Shown: positions 25,429-34,470 of the stretch, piece by piece
Layout of the letters: the number at the start of each line of letters is the position of its first letter
Position numbering within the stretch: the stretch's first letter is position 1
Assembly: GCF_023954305.1 (NCBI RefSeq)
Contig: NZ_JAMLIG010000001.1
Span: 2,996,001 to 3,060,000, forward strand
From: Mesorhizobium sp.
GTDB taxonomy: Bacteria > Pseudomonadota > Alphaproteobacteria > Rhizobiales > Rhizobiaceae
Reading direction: 5' to 3'
Length of the DNA: 64,000 nt
Position numbers and translations under genes: made by a program
The notes under the pieces: model-generated
Seen by the model: only the letters and a program-made list of their open reading frames with translations
What the model was told of the DNA's origin: nothing
The model's database searches: none

Positions 25429-26966
25429 ACCTGTCAACCTGGTTGGAACGGGCCGCGCATCTTCATCCCGAAGCGCCGGCTCTTCTGCAAGGCACATCCG
25501 TTGTGGCCGACTATGCCGAGTTCTATCGCCGGTCGAGGGCGATCGCCGGCGCTTTGCGGACGAAATACGGGATCGCCGCAGGAGACAGTGTCGCGATCTT
25601 CATGCACAACGCGACCGAATACCTCGAGGCTATCTACGCGACGCTTCTCCTCGGCGCAGCGATCGTCCCCATCAACGTCAAGCTGCATCCCAGGGAAGCC
25701 GCCTGGATCGTTCAGGACTCGGCATCGGGCCTGATCGTCAGCAGCGGCGAGGAACGGGTGGGCTTACTTTCGCAGCGGGAGGCCGCGGCGATTCCCATGA
25801 TCGACGCCGCCGGCAGCGGATGGAAGGCGCTTTACGACACCTCACCGATCGAGGGTCCGGTCCGCCGCGGCCGCGACGATGTCGCGTGGATCTTCTACAC
25901 CTCGGGAACGACCGGCCGCCCGAAGGGGGTGATGCAGACGCACGGGAATCTGCAGGCGACCAGTCTATCCTATCTCGCTGACGTCGACGCGGCCGAGAGA
26001 TCCGACTGCGCACTCTACGCGGCGCCGATGTCGCACGGGGCGGGCAGCTACAATTTCGTCTTCACTCTGCGCGCGGCCCGTCATGCTGTTCCCGCATCCG
26101 GAGGTTTCGATCCGGCGGAAATCCAGGAGCTCGCAGCGAAGCTGCGCAACGTCTGCATGTTTGCCGCGCCCACCATGGTCCGGCGCATGGTGTCCCACGC
26201 CCGCGGGACCGGCTTCGACGGAGACGGGCTGAAGACCGTCGTCTATGGCGGGGGGCCGATGTATGTCGCCGACATTCTCGAGGCTGTCGACGTATTCGGG
26301 CCGCGCTTCGTGCAGATCTACGGGCAGGCGGAAAGTCCGATGACGATCACCGCGCTCTCCCGCAGCCGTGTAGCCGACCGGGATCATCCCCGCTGGCGCG
26401 AACGCCTCGGCTCTGTCGGAGCGCCGCACGCCTGCGTCGAGGTGAAGATCGCCGACCCCGAGGGCAACGAAATGCCGCGCGGGCAGATCGGCGAGATCCT
26501 CGTCTCGGGATCCGCCGTGATGGCCGGATATTGGCGGAACGAGCGTGCGACCGCGGACGCCATCCGCGATGGCTGGCTGTGGACTGGCGACCTCGGCTCG
26601 ATGGACGACGACGGGTTCGTTACTCTTCGTGACCGATCCAAGGATATGATCATCTCCGGTGGGTCGAACATCTATCCCCGCGAGGTCGAAGAGGTGCTGC
26701 TGGCGCACCCGTCCGTCGCTCAGGTCTCGGTCGTAGGCCAGCCTGACCGGGAATGGGGCGAGGTTGTCATCGCCTTTGTCGTTCTTGAGCCCGGGCATTT
26801 GGAAGACAGCGATGCGCTTGATCGGCACTGCATTGCCAACATAGCGCGGTTCAAGCGCCCGAAGCGGTACCTGTATTTGAGCGACCTTCCGAAGAACGCC
26901 TATGGAAAAGTCCTCAAGACCGAGCTGCGCAAGCTTGTGGAACAGCGACAGCCCCTGGAGGCATAG
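25425..26966 (+). CDS. Acyl-CoA ligase (AMP-forming)
   Basis: A 513-residue ANL-superfamily ligase. Motifs: P-loop FYTSGTTGRPKGVMQTH, YGQAESPMTI, WTGDLGSMDDDGFV, hinge KDMIISGGSNIYPREVEEVL, and the C-terminal catalytic lysine in KNAYGKVLKTELR. It activates a carboxylic acid to its CoA thioester for the thiolase encoded upstream and the hydratase-fold enzyme encoded downstream. The sequence is of the medium-chain/aromatic-acid class; the acid is not predictable. The ATG at 25425 overlaps the thiolase stop (ATGA). Confidence 0.92.
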   Translation: MNLSTWLERAAHLHPEAPALLQGTSVVADYAEFYRRSRAIAGALRTKYGIAAGDSVAIFMHNATEYLEAIYATLLLGAAIVPINVKLHPREAAWIVQDSASGLIVSSGEERVGLLSQREAAAIPMIDAAGSGWKALYDTSPIEGPVRRGRDDVAWIFYTSGTTGRPKGVMQTHGNLQATSLSYLADVDAAERSDCALYAAPMSHGAGSYNFVFTLRAARHAVPASGGFDPAEIQELAAKLRNVCMFAAPTMVRRMVSHARGTGFDGDGLKTVVYGGGPMYVADILEAVDVFGPRFVQIYGQAESPMTITALSRSRVADRDHPRWRERLGSVGAPHACVEVKIADPEGNEMPRGQIGEILVSGSAVMAGYWRNERATADAIRDGWLWTGDLGSMDDDGFVTLRDRSKDMIISGGSNIYPREVEEVLLAHPSVAQVSVVGQPDREWGEVVIAFVVLEPGHLEDSDALDRHCIANIARFKRPKRYLYLSDLPKNAYGKVLKTELRKLVEQRQPLEA

Positions 26967-27059
26967 CGGCGGACGCCCGCCAATAGGCCGGACAGGGCCG
27001 CTCGCGGGACAGGCCCGGCCTTCTCGCTCTCCTGAACCTCAACGCAGTGGAACCGTCAG

Positions 27060-28034
27060 GTGGACCTTGACCTCATCGCGACCCGGATCGGACATGTGGG
27101 CGTCATCGCGCTGAACCGACCGAACGCCCGCAACGCTCTGACGCTGGACATGGTCGAAGCGTTCCAGGCGGCGCTGGAGGATTTCGGCAGCGATAGTTGC
27201 GTCAAGGCTGTGGTCGTCAAGAGCACGGGCGAAGGTATCTTCTGCGCAGGTGGAGACGTACGCGCGATATGCCAGGCGCGCAACGACGGCAGGCATGCGG
27301 AGGCAGACAGGTTCTTCGCGCGGGAGTTCGCGCTGAACGAGCGTATCGCCGGCTTCGAAAAGCCCTACGTCGCCCTGATCGATGGCGTCTGCTTCGGCGG
27401 CGGCATGGGCATATCGGTTCACGGCTCTCACCGGGTGGTGGGCGAGAGGGCTCTCCTCGCCATGCCGGAGACCGCCATCGGCTACTTTCCGGATGTGGGA
27501 GCAAGCCACTTTCTGAACCGGTTGCCTCTGCCAATCGCCCGCTTCCTCGGCTTGACCGGATATGTCCTTTCCCCCGCCGATGCGCTTTTCACCGGCTTGG
27601 CAACACACTTCGTCGCCGGCGTCCACCACGGTGAGGTCGAACCGCGCCTGGCGGACGGCGAACCGATCGAAATGATCCTTGGCGTGTCGGCGCCGTTGGA
27701 GAGCCGGCTCGCCCAGAACATCGATGTCCTCGACCGATGCTTTGCCGATGACGACATCTCCTCAATAGTGGGCGCGCTTCGCCGCGAGCGCGGCGGCTTT
27801 GCCGCCGAGGCGCTGGAGAGACTGTTGCGGGCGGCACCGTCAAGCCTCGACGCGACACTCGGCCTGCTGAAGCGCACGAGAGGACTGGCGCTTGGGCAAT
27901 GTCTTGCGATCGAGCTCGATCTGGCCCTCCGGGTCACCCGTGGTCGCGACTTCGCCGAAGGCGTACGCGCGCTGCTCGTCGACAAAGATCGTCATCCGCG
28001 CTGGGCCTCCGTGGACTTGAGGGTTTTTTCATGA
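27060..28034 (+). CDS. 3-hydroxyisobutyryl-CoA hydrolase-like crotonase-fold enzyme
   Basis: A 324-residue protein of the enoyl-CoA hydratase superfamily. The oxyanion-hole strands are GIFCAGGDVRAI and DGVCFGGGMGISVH. The block MPETAIGYFPDVGASHFLNR and the C-terminal FAEGVRALLVDKDRHPRW are typical of the 3-hydroxyisobutyryl-CoA hydrolase branch rather than hydratases, so hydrolysis of a 3-hydroxyacyl-CoA is the best guess. The start is GTG at 27060 with no strong RBS; no better in-frame start was found. A 93-bp gap separates it from the ligase. The stop overlaps the GMC gene. Confidence 0.8.
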   Translation: MDLDLIATRIGHVGVIALNRPNARNALTLDMVEAFQAALEDFGSDSCVKAVVVKSTGEGIFCAGGDVRAICQARNDGRHAEADRFFAREFALNERIAGFEKPYVALIDGVCFGGGMGISVHGSHRVVGERALLAMPETAIGYFPDVGASHFLNRLPLPIARFLGLTGYVLSPADALFTGLATHFVAGVHHGEVEPRLADGEPIEMILGVSAPLESRLAQNIDVLDRCFADDDISSIVGALRRERGGFAAEALERLLRAAPSSLDATLGLLKRTRGLALGQCLAIELDLALRVTRGRDFAEGVRALLVDKDRHPRWASVDLRVFS

Positions 28035-29650
28035 CGCAGATCGCCGAAGCTCCGGAGGTTTTCGACTACGTTGTCTGCGGCGCCGGCTCGGCCGGCTGCG
28101 TCCTGGCCAATCGCCTGAGCGATAACGGCCGCTATCAGGTTGCACTGATCGAAGCGGGCGGCAGAGACAACTGGATCTGGTTCCACATCCCGGCCGGCTA
28201 CCTGTTTGCCATCGGCAATCCGAGGGCCGACTGGCTCTTCCGGACCGAGAAGATCGCCGGTCTGAACGGGCGGGATCTGGCTTACCCACGCGGGAAGGTG
28301 CTTGGCGGGTCGTCGGCGATCAACGCCATGATCTACATGCGCGGCCAGCGCGAGGATTACGATTCCTGGCGGGACCGCGGGCTTGACGGCTGGGGATGGG
28401 AGGACGTGCTGCCGACCTTCATCCGCCACGAGGACAACTGGCGCGGGCGAGGGCCGTTTCATGGCGCGGGCGGCGAATGGCGGGTTGAGCCCCCGCGTCT
28501 GCGCTGGGAGATCCTCGACGCGTTTCGCGAGGCGGCGGCGCAGTGCGAGATCCCGCCAACCGACGATTTCAACACGGGCTCCAACGAGGGCTGCGGATAT
28601 TTCGACGTCAATCAGAAAAGGGGCCGTCGCTGGAGCGCGGCAAGGGGGTTCCTCAAACCGGCGCTAAAGCGGCCGAACCTGCATCTCATCAGCGAAAGTC
28701 TCATCGATCGTATCGTCTTTGACGGCCGGCTTGCCACAGGTGTCGTCATCAGAGGTCCGGGCGGCGAAAGGACCATCCGCGCTCGTCGCGAAATCGTGCT
28801 CGCCGCCGGCGCTGTCGGCAGCCCGGCCATCCTCGAACGGTCGGGGATCGGCAACGGGCGACGTCTTCGCGCGCTGGGGATAGAGGTGACTGCGGACCTG
28901 CCCGGCGTTGGCGAAAACCTTCAGGATCACCTGCAGATACGGCCGGTCTTCAAGGTCGAGGACGTCCCGACAATGAACACCATTTACAGATCGCTCATCC
29001 GTCGCGGCGTGATGGGATTGCAATACGCGTTCCTGCGCCGCGGGGCGCTGACGATGGCGCCGTCGCAACTGGGCGCCTTCACTCGGTCGGATCGGCGACA
29101 CGACAGGCCGAACATCCAGTTCCACGTCCAGCCACTGTCGCTCGACAAGTTCGGCGACGCACTGCACGATTTCGGCGCTATCACCGTAAGCGTTTGCAAC
29201 TTGCGCCCCACCAGTCGGGGCTCGATACATATCCTCTCCGCCGATCCCGCCGCTGCTCCCGCTATCGACCCCAACTACCTGTCGACTGAAGAAGATCGGC
29301 TTGTCGCAGCCGAATCCATCCGGAAGGCGCGCGAGATCATGCAGGCAGAAGCTCTCGGGCATTATTCGCCCTCGGAGCATCTGCCGGGCACTCAATACCA
29401 GACCGACGCAGAACTCGCCGCGATCGCGGGGAACATCGCCACCACGATCTTCCATCCCGTAGGCACCGCCCGCATGGGGCCCGAGAACGACACCGGCGCG
29501 GTCGTCGACGCCAGGCTGAAAGTGCGCAACGTTGAAGGTTTGCGCGTGGCAGACGCCTCGGTCATGCCGACGATCACGTCGGGAAACACGAATTCGCCGA
29601 CGATGGTGATCGCCGAGAAGGCTTCCGAGTTTATCCAGTCCGAGGCGTGA
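28031..29650 (+). CDS. GMC-family FAD-dependent oxidoreductase
   Basis: A 539-residue choline-dehydrogenase-like flavoenzyme. FAD motif: DYVVCGAGSAGCVLANRLS. GMC signature 1 is GKVLGGSSAINAMIYMRG, and signature 2 lies in GAVGSPAILERSGIG. The active-site His is in TIFHPVGTARMG and the Asn in TSGNTNSPTMVIAEKAS. It oxidises a primary or secondary alcohol to carbonyl, probably of the substrate handled by the CoA genes in the same operon. The ATG at 28031 overlaps the previous stop. There is no signal peptide, so it is cytoplasmic. It converges with the TetR gene. Confidence 0.92.
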   Translation: MTQIAEAPEVFDYVVCGAGSAGCVLANRLSDNGRYQVALIEAGGRDNWIWFHIPAGYLFAIGNPRADWLFRTEKIAGLNGRDLAYPRGKVLGGSSAINAMIYMRGQREDYDSWRDRGLDGWGWEDVLPTFIRHEDNWRGRGPFHGAGGEWRVEPPRLRWEILDAFREAAAQCEIPPTDDFNTGSNEGCGYFDVNQKRGRRWSAARGFLKPALKRPNLHLISESLIDRIVFDGRLATGVVIRGPGGERTIRARREIVLAAGAVGSPAILERSGIGNGRRLRALGIEVTADLPGVGENLQDHLQIRPVFKVEDVPTMNTIYRSLIRRGVMGLQYAFLRRGALTMAPSQLGAFTRSDRRHDRPNIQFHVQPLSLDKFGDALHDFGAITVSVCNLRPTSRGSIHILSADPAAAPAIDPNYLSTEEDRLVAAESIRKAREIMQAEALGHYSPSEHLPGTQYQTDAELAAIAGNIATTIFHPVGTARMGPENDTGAVVDARLKVRNVEGLRVADASVMPTITSGNTNSPTMVIAEKASEFIQSEA

Positions 29651-29668
29651 GGTCTCGATCCACCCCCT

Positions 29669-30445
29669 TCAGCGTTTGCGAACGGCTTTCGACGCGGTCG
29701 ACCGGACAGCGCGGGCTCCTGCTGGTGCGGAGAGTGCCGGAGCCGATTTCGAGCTTGCCTTCGGTGCCTGGATCTCTTGCCCGCCTGCGACTGCGTTGCG
29801 GGCCTTTTCGGCAGCGTCAACTGCCCGCATGCCGCCGGTCACAAACGGCACCAGCAAGGATACCGTCCTGGCGACATCGAGGGGGTCGCATGCGTTATCC
29901 GAAAGCAGTTTGACGCGATCCGTTCGCGAGATTGAAGCCGTCATGGCTCCTACTGCGAAGATGTAGATCCACGGCAGACTCTTCATGTCCAGTTCGGGCA
30001 GCGCCTTGGCGAAGGCCTGGATCGTGATCCGGGCGATGGGATCGAAGAATTCGCGCGATATGCGACGCGCGTAATCGGCTGGCTCGTTGGTAACCTGGTT
30101 CAGCAGGGTTGCGTAGTTCGCGCCGCCTGACTTCGTATCACCCGACCGCATCACCATAGGTTCGACAAGAGCTCGCACCACGTCCTCCAGATGGGCGTCG
30201 TCATACCCGGAATCGCGCTCGATGCTCGCGAGGCGCGCAAGCCGATCTTCATTGATCGCCCTAATGCGTCGCTCGAAGACCGCGTAGTACAAATCCTCGC
30301 GGGTTTTGAAGTGATACTGCAGGTGAGAGATCCGGATGTCGGCGCTGGTCGCTATCTCCCGCAGCGACACACCGTTAATGCCGTGCTGTGTGAACAGGCT
30401 CTCGGCGGCGTCCAGAATCTTCTGGCGAGTCTCGGCAGACGCCAT
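29669..30445 (-). CDS. TetR-family regulator with basic Ala/Pro/Lys-rich tail
   Basis: A 258-residue TetR-type regulator. The helix-turn-helix is at residues 5-50 (KILDAAESLFTQHGINGVSL, then EIATSADIRISHLQYHFKTR). The ligand domain follows, and the last 35 or so residues form a low-complexity basic tail (SKSAPALSAPAGARAVRSTA, then SKAVRKR) resembling histone-H1-like tails; this is unusual for TetR proteins and could add non-specific DNA affinity. ATG 30445 is chosen on domain position. It is divergent from the second TRAP operon, and the 250-bp intergenic region has two copies of the shared motif, so it is the second candidate master regulator. Confidence 0.87.
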   Translation of the reverse strand: MASAETRQKILDAAESLFTQHGINGVSLREIATSADIRISHLQYHFKTREDLYYAVFERRIRAINEDRLARLASIERDSGYDDAHLEDVVRALVEPMVMRSGDTKSGGANYATLLNQVTNEPADYARRISREFFDPIARITIQAFAKALPELDMKSLPWIYIFAVGAMTASISRTDRVKLLSDNACDPLDVARTVSLLVPFVTGGMRAVDAAEKARNAVAGGQEIQAPKASSKSAPALSAPAGARAVRSTASKAVRKR

Positions 30446-30552
30446 GTCCTCTTTGCTCCCTAGAAACCCATGCAAGGTCTGAGGCCCGACGCTCGGCAAA
30501 CCGCCTCGCAAGTCGGCCGCCCCATCGGACCGATCTCCCGTGCAATACACAT

Positions 30553-30572
30553 TTTTAGGGCATTCGTCCAAG
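30553..30572. promoter_or_regulatory. Candidate operator C of the catabolic regulon
   Basis: TTTTAGGGCATTCGTCCAAG matches copy A at 13 of 20 bases, including TTTTAGG-CA and the -C-CAA part. It is in the TetR-dctP divergent promoter, 51 bp from copy D. Confidence 0.5.
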
Positions 30573-30603
30573 TTTTCTGTTGAAAGAGATTGCTTCATGA
30601 AAT

Positions 30604-30623
30604 ATAGGTCAAATGCCCAAAAA
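30604..30623. promoter_or_regulatory. Candidate operator D of the catabolic regulon
   Basis: TATAGGTCAAATGCCCAAAA matches copies A and B at 17 of 20 bases (TAGGTCA-nTGC-CAAA core). It lies 73 bp before the dctP start codon, in the promoter of the 8.7-kb plus-strand operon. Confidence 0.58.
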
Positions 30624-30695
30624 AATGGCGAGTGGCCGTGAGGTCAACGCGGGGCGGGGTAGCTAGAATCCGCAGCGGCTCTGGGAGGAGCAATC

Positions 30696-31784
30696 ATGTT
30701 CGAACATGTCATCAACACCGTCCGCCGGCGGTTCCTGCTCGGCGCCGGAGTGGGCGCGCTGGCCTTGGCTGTCAGCGCAAGTATGCAAATTGGTATCGCC
30801 AATGCAGAGGCCCTCGTCCTGAGATACAATAAATGGCTGCCGCAGACGCATCCGCAGGACGTCGAAGGCATGCTTCCGTTCTTCAAGGACATAGAGCGCG
30901 TTACCGAGGGGCGGGTCCGCGTCGAGCCGTCGACTGCATCGCTGGCGCCTCCGCCGCGCCAGATGGAGGCAGTACAGAACGGTGTCGTCGACATCGCCTA
31001 CGGAGGTCAGTCGCTCACGCCGGGTCTTTTCCCGCTCGCCGATGTCGTCGCTCTGCCATTCATCGGCGCATCGGCGGAGGCGATCTCGGTCGCGTTCTGG
31101 CGGACGCACCAGAAGTTCTTCGCCGAAGCGGAGCCTTACAAGGGCGTCCATTTGTTATCCCTCGTGGCCGTTGCTCCCTATCACGTCTATTCGATCGACC
31201 GGAAGATAAGTTCGATTGATGATTTCGCGGGGATGAAGCTGCGCGCTACCGGCGCGATCGCACCGAAGGTCGCCGAGGCGATCGGCGCCGTGCCGGTTCC
31301 GATCGACATCACGGGCATGTACGACGGGTTGTCCAAGAAGATCCTCGACGGCGCCCTCAACAACGACGATCAGATGCGCGTCTTCGGCGTGGTCGAATTC
31401 GTCAAGCATCGCCTTGAGGTGCCAGGCGGTATCCTGGGCGCGCCCCTCTATGTTGTCATCAACGAAGGCAAGTGGGCTCAAATCTCGCCGGAGGACCAGA
31501 AGGCGATCATGGATCTGGCAGGAGAGCGGCTGGCTGGAAAAATCGGTCGACTGGCCGACATCAGCGCAGCCAAGGGCCTCAAGCAGATGGGCGCGACGGG
31601 CGCCGATCTCGCCGTCGCGGACGACAAGCTCCTCGCTGACCTCAAGGATCGGCTGAAGCCACTCGAGGACGCTTGGGTCGCGCTGGCCAAAGAGCGGGGC
31701 GTGGACGGCGTTGCCGCGCTGCAGATGATGCGGGCCGAGGCGGCCGACGCGGAAGCCAAGAGAGAGCCGCTGAAGGTGGATTGA
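30696..31784 (+). CDS. TRAP transporter solute-binding protein, DctP family (system 2)
   Basis: A 362-residue binding protein. The N-terminus VRRRFLLGAGVGALALAVSA has an RRRFLL stretch, so export could be by Tat or Sec; cleavage is near ANAEA. The mature DctP fold includes RYNKWLPQTHPQDVEGMLPF, and the carboxylate-binding arginine region is FAGMKLRATGAIAPKVAEAI. The RBS GGGAGGAG precedes ATG 30696. It is only distantly similar to system 1, so the two importers probably take different compounds. It opens an operon of ten genes reaching 39.4 kb. Confidence 0.92.
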   Translation: MFEHVINTVRRRFLLGAGVGALALAVSASMQIGIANAEALVLRYNKWLPQTHPQDVEGMLPFFKDIERVTEGRVRVEPSTASLAPPPRQMEAVQNGVVDIAYGGQSLTPGLFPLADVVALPFIGASAEAISVAFWRTHQKFFAEAEPYKGVHLLSLVAVAPYHVYSIDRKISSIDDFAGMKLRATGAIAPKVAEAIGAVPVPIDITGMYDGLSKKILDGALNNDDQMRVFGVVEFVKHRLEVPGGILGAPLYVVINEGKWAQISPEDQKAIMDLAGERLAGKIGRLADISAAKGLKQMGATGADLAVADDKLLADLKDRLKPLEDAWVALAKERGVDGVAALQMMRAEAADAEAKREPLKVD

Positions 31785-31841
31785 GGGCAGCGATTGGCGG
31801 CGGTGCGCCGACCATGCCCCTGCGCAAGCCATTTCCCGACA

Positions 31842-31870
31842 AGTCCGCAGGCCGGTCCGGCCCGCGGACT
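31842..31870 (+). other. Hairpin between dctP and dctQ (system 2)
   Basis: AGTCCGC-a-GGCCGG-t-CCGGCC-c-GCGGACT forms a 14-bp stem interrupted by one A/C mismatch, in the 115-bp gap after dctP. It corresponds in position to the hairpins after phnD (8484) and the other dctP (22161). Confidence 0.6.
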
Positions 31871-31899
31871 CCCCGACTGCAGGTGCCAGTGAGGCCGTC

Positions 31900-32436
31900 G
31901 TGAGCGAAGAACCAGGTCTGGATGCGGACAAGAAGACGATTCTCCGGCGGAGCTTCGTGGGGCGCATGGACAAAACGTTCGGTGCCGCGGCGGGATGCCT
32001 TTTGTTCGTGCTGATGACCGTCGTGACGGTCGACGTCATCGGTCGTTACCTCTTCTCCTCGCCCCTGAGCGGCAGCTTCGAATATGTCCAGATCTGCATG
32101 GCCATGATCGTGTTCCTCGCACTGCCGGTGGTCGCTGCCCGGGAAGAGACCGTCCAGGTCGAGGTCTTCGAGGTGTTCATCCCGCGAGCGATCCGGCGCT
32201 ACACGCGAATCCTGGGTTTCGCGCTGACACTGGCGATCGTTTCGGGCCTGGTCTGGGTCGCATTCAAGCGAGCGGCGAGCTTTCACGAAAGCGGTGAGCG
32301 GTTCGTTCTGCTTCCCGCACCGCTTTACCCCGTCGCTTACTTCATCTTTGCCATGTGGGCGATCTGCCTGGCCGTCATGATCCTGCAGTTCGTCAAGTAT
32401 CCGAAGCACCTCCGCGAGACGGAGACCGGCAAATGA
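31900..32436 (+). CDS. TRAP transporter small permease, DctQ family (system 2)
   Basis: A 178-residue four-helix membrane protein: AAAGCLLFVLMTVVTVDVIG with the DctQ hallmark GRYLFSSPLSGSFEYVQI, then ICMAMIVFLALPVVAAREET, ILGFALTLAIVSGLVWVAF and PVAYFIFAMWAICLAVMIL. The start is GTG at 31900. The stop overlaps the dctM ATG (ATGA), so the two permease subunits are coupled. Confidence 0.9.
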   Translation: MSEEPGLDADKKTILRRSFVGRMDKTFGAAAGCLLFVLMTVVTVDVIGRYLFSSPLSGSFEYVQICMAMIVFLALPVVAAREETVQVEVFEVFIPRAIRRYTRILGFALTLAIVSGLVWVAFKRAASFHESGERFVLLPAPLYPVAYFIFAMWAICLAVMILQFVKYPKHLRETETGK

Positions 32437-33725
32437 CTTTGACCGCGCTCGGTCTGGCGGCCCTCTTCGTGCTGTTCGCGCTCGGGGTTCCACTCGGCTA
32501 CTCCATGGCGCTCGTCGGCTTCGTCGGCTTCGCCCTCTTGGTCAGCTTCGATGCGGCGGTCTACACGGCGGGGCAGATCGTGTTTGACAACGTCATGAGT
32601 TTCGACCTCTCGGTGCTGCCGCTGTTCATCCTGATGGGCAGCTTCATCGCCAGATCCGGTCTGGCGGAAGATCTCTTCGGCGCGGCGGAGGCGTTCCTCG
32701 GTCATCGTCGCGGCGGCCTGGCGATGTCGACGGTCGTGGCCTGTGGCGGCTTCTCCTGCGTGTGCGGGTCGAGCATGGCAACGGTGGCGACGATGGCGAA
32801 AGTCGCGCTTCCGTCGATGCAGAAGCGGGCCTATGCGGGCTCCTTGGCCTCGGCTTCCATCGTTTCTGGCGGCACGCTCGGGATTCTCATTCCACCCAGC
32901 ACGACGCTCGTCATCTATGGCATCATTACCGAGACCAACATCGGCAAGCTGTTCATGGCGGCCGTGGTTCCCGGCCTGCTCGCCGTGATCCTTCTGATGC
33001 TGGCGGTCTTCGTCACTGTCATGATCTATCCGGAAAACGGACCGCGCAGCGAGCGCCGCGGCTGGAAGGAGAGGTTCTACTATGTCCGGCGGACGGGCGC
33101 GGTCATCGCCCTTTTTGCCGGCATGATGGGCGGAATCTACTTCGGCGTCTTCACCGTGACCGAAGCGGCGGGCATCGGTGCTACGGGGTCGTTCCTGTTC
33201 GTCATCATGCGCGGCGGGTTGAACTGGCGCGTTTTCATCGATGCGCTCAGCGACGCGGCGCGCACCACGGCGATGATCTTCGTGATTCTTTTCGGTGCCT
33301 TGATCTTCGCGAACTTCGTCGAGGTCTCCGGTTTGCCTGCCGAACTGAACACGTGGGTTTCCGAAACGAACCTTTCGCCGCTCGCACTGATCTTCATGAT
33401 CACCGGCATCTACATCGTCATGGGAATGGTGCTCGAGATCCTCTCGATGATGCTCCTCACCGTGCCGCTGTTCCTGCCGATGGTCCTGGCTATCGGCTAC
33501 GATCCGGTCTGGTTCGGCATCTTTGTCGTACTCGTCTGCGAGGTGGGTCTCATTACGCCGCCCGTCGGACTGAACCTCTTCGTCTTCCGGGCAACGGCCA
33601 GGGATATCTCGGTAGCAACAATCAGTCGCGGGCTGATCCCCTTCATCGCTGCGCTCGTCGCCGTGATCCTCATCATCATCTTTGCGCCGGAGGTCGTGAC
33701 ATCTCTTCCGGGGATGATGGGCTGA
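32433..33725 (+). CDS. TRAP transporter large permease, DctM family (system 2)
   Basis: A 430-residue DctM protein with the expected multi-helix pattern. Family motifs include FDLSVLPLFILMGSFIARSG, CVCGSSMATVATMAKVALPS, IVSGGTLGILIPPSTTLVIY and EVGLITPPVGLNLFVFRAT. It is the membrane channel of the second TRAP importer. It ends 70 bp before the flavin-reductase-like gene, with which it is probably co-transcribed. Confidence 0.93.
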   Translation: MTLTALGLAALFVLFALGVPLGYSMALVGFVGFALLVSFDAAVYTAGQIVFDNVMSFDLSVLPLFILMGSFIARSGLAEDLFGAAEAFLGHRRGGLAMSTVVACGGFSCVCGSSMATVATMAKVALPSMQKRAYAGSLASASIVSGGTLGILIPPSTTLVIYGIITETNIGKLFMAAVVPGLLAVILLMLAVFVTVMIYPENGPRSERRGWKERFYYVRRTGAVIALFAGMMGGIYFGVFTVTEAAGIGATGSFLFVIMRGGLNWRVFIDALSDAARTTAMIFVILFGALIFANFVEVSGLPAELNTWVSETNLSPLALIFMITGIYIVMGMVLEILSMMLLTVPLFLPMVLAIGYDPVWFGIFVVLVCEVGLITPPVGLNLFVFRATARDISVATISRGLIPFIAALVAVILIIIFAPEVVTSLPGMMG

Positions 33726-33795
33726 AAGTCCAGCAAGGCCGTCCCCCGCTTGCCGCCGCTCGCCTCACTTCCGTGAATGACAGGGACTAACCAGA

Positions 33796-34470
33796 ATGCT
33801 CAAGATCGATCCAGATCCCCAGACACACCAGGAAAACTACAAGCTGATGACCGGCCTGGTGGTGCCGAGGCCGATCGCGTGGGTGTCAACCCTGTCGCCG
33901 AACGGCAAGGTGAATCTGGCGCCGTTTTCGGCCTTCACCTTCTGCTGCCACAAGCCGCCGATGATCACGATCACCTGTGGCCTGCACGAGCATGATCGCA
34001 AGGGGCAGATGAAGGACACGGTGCTCAACATCCTCCGCAACCGCGAATTCGTCGTCAACATCGCCAACCAGTCTTTGCTCGCCGCGCTGCATGCGAGTTC
34101 GGCCGTCTACCCGCCTGATCTCAGCGAGGCCGACGCGCTGGAACTCGCAACGGCCGAGAGCGCCACCATCCAGACTCCGCGCCTCGCCGATGCGCCGGCG
34201 GCGCTCGAATGCCGGCTGCATTCCACGATGGAACTTGGAGAAGAGGGCGACCGCATCATGATCGGGCGGGTCCAGATGTTCCAGGTGGCCGACCATCTGC
34301 TGCGCAACGGCAAGGTCGACACGAGAGAGCTGAATCCCATCGCCCGCCTGGGTGGTCCGAACTACGCGGTTCTGGGCGAAATCCTGACGTTGCCAGCGGC
34401 GGTCGTGATCGATCGCGCCACCGAGCCGCTCGCAACCCGTTCCGACCGACTGACAGGAATAGCATCATGA
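33796..34470 (+). CDS. Flavin-reductase-like FMN-binding protein
   Basis: A 224-residue split-barrel FMN-binding protein of the flavin-reductase-like family (COG1853 type). The block LMTGLVVPRPIAWVSTLSPN followed by APFSAFTFCCHKPPMITITC binds flavin in this family. It may supply reduced FMN to a monooxygenase, but no flavin monooxygenase is in the window, so it may itself act on a substrate. The stop overlaps the cyclase start codon. Confidence 0.82.
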   Translation: MLKIDPDPQTHQENYKLMTGLVVPRPIAWVSTLSPNGKVNLAPFSAFTFCCHKPPMITITCGLHEHDRKGQMKDTVLNILRNREFVVNIANQSLLAALHASSAVYPPDLSEADALELATAESATIQTPRLADAPAALECRLHSTMELGEEGDRIMIGRVQMFQVADHLLRNGKVDTRELNPIARLGGPNYAVLGEILTLPAAVVIDRATEPLATRSDRLTGIAS

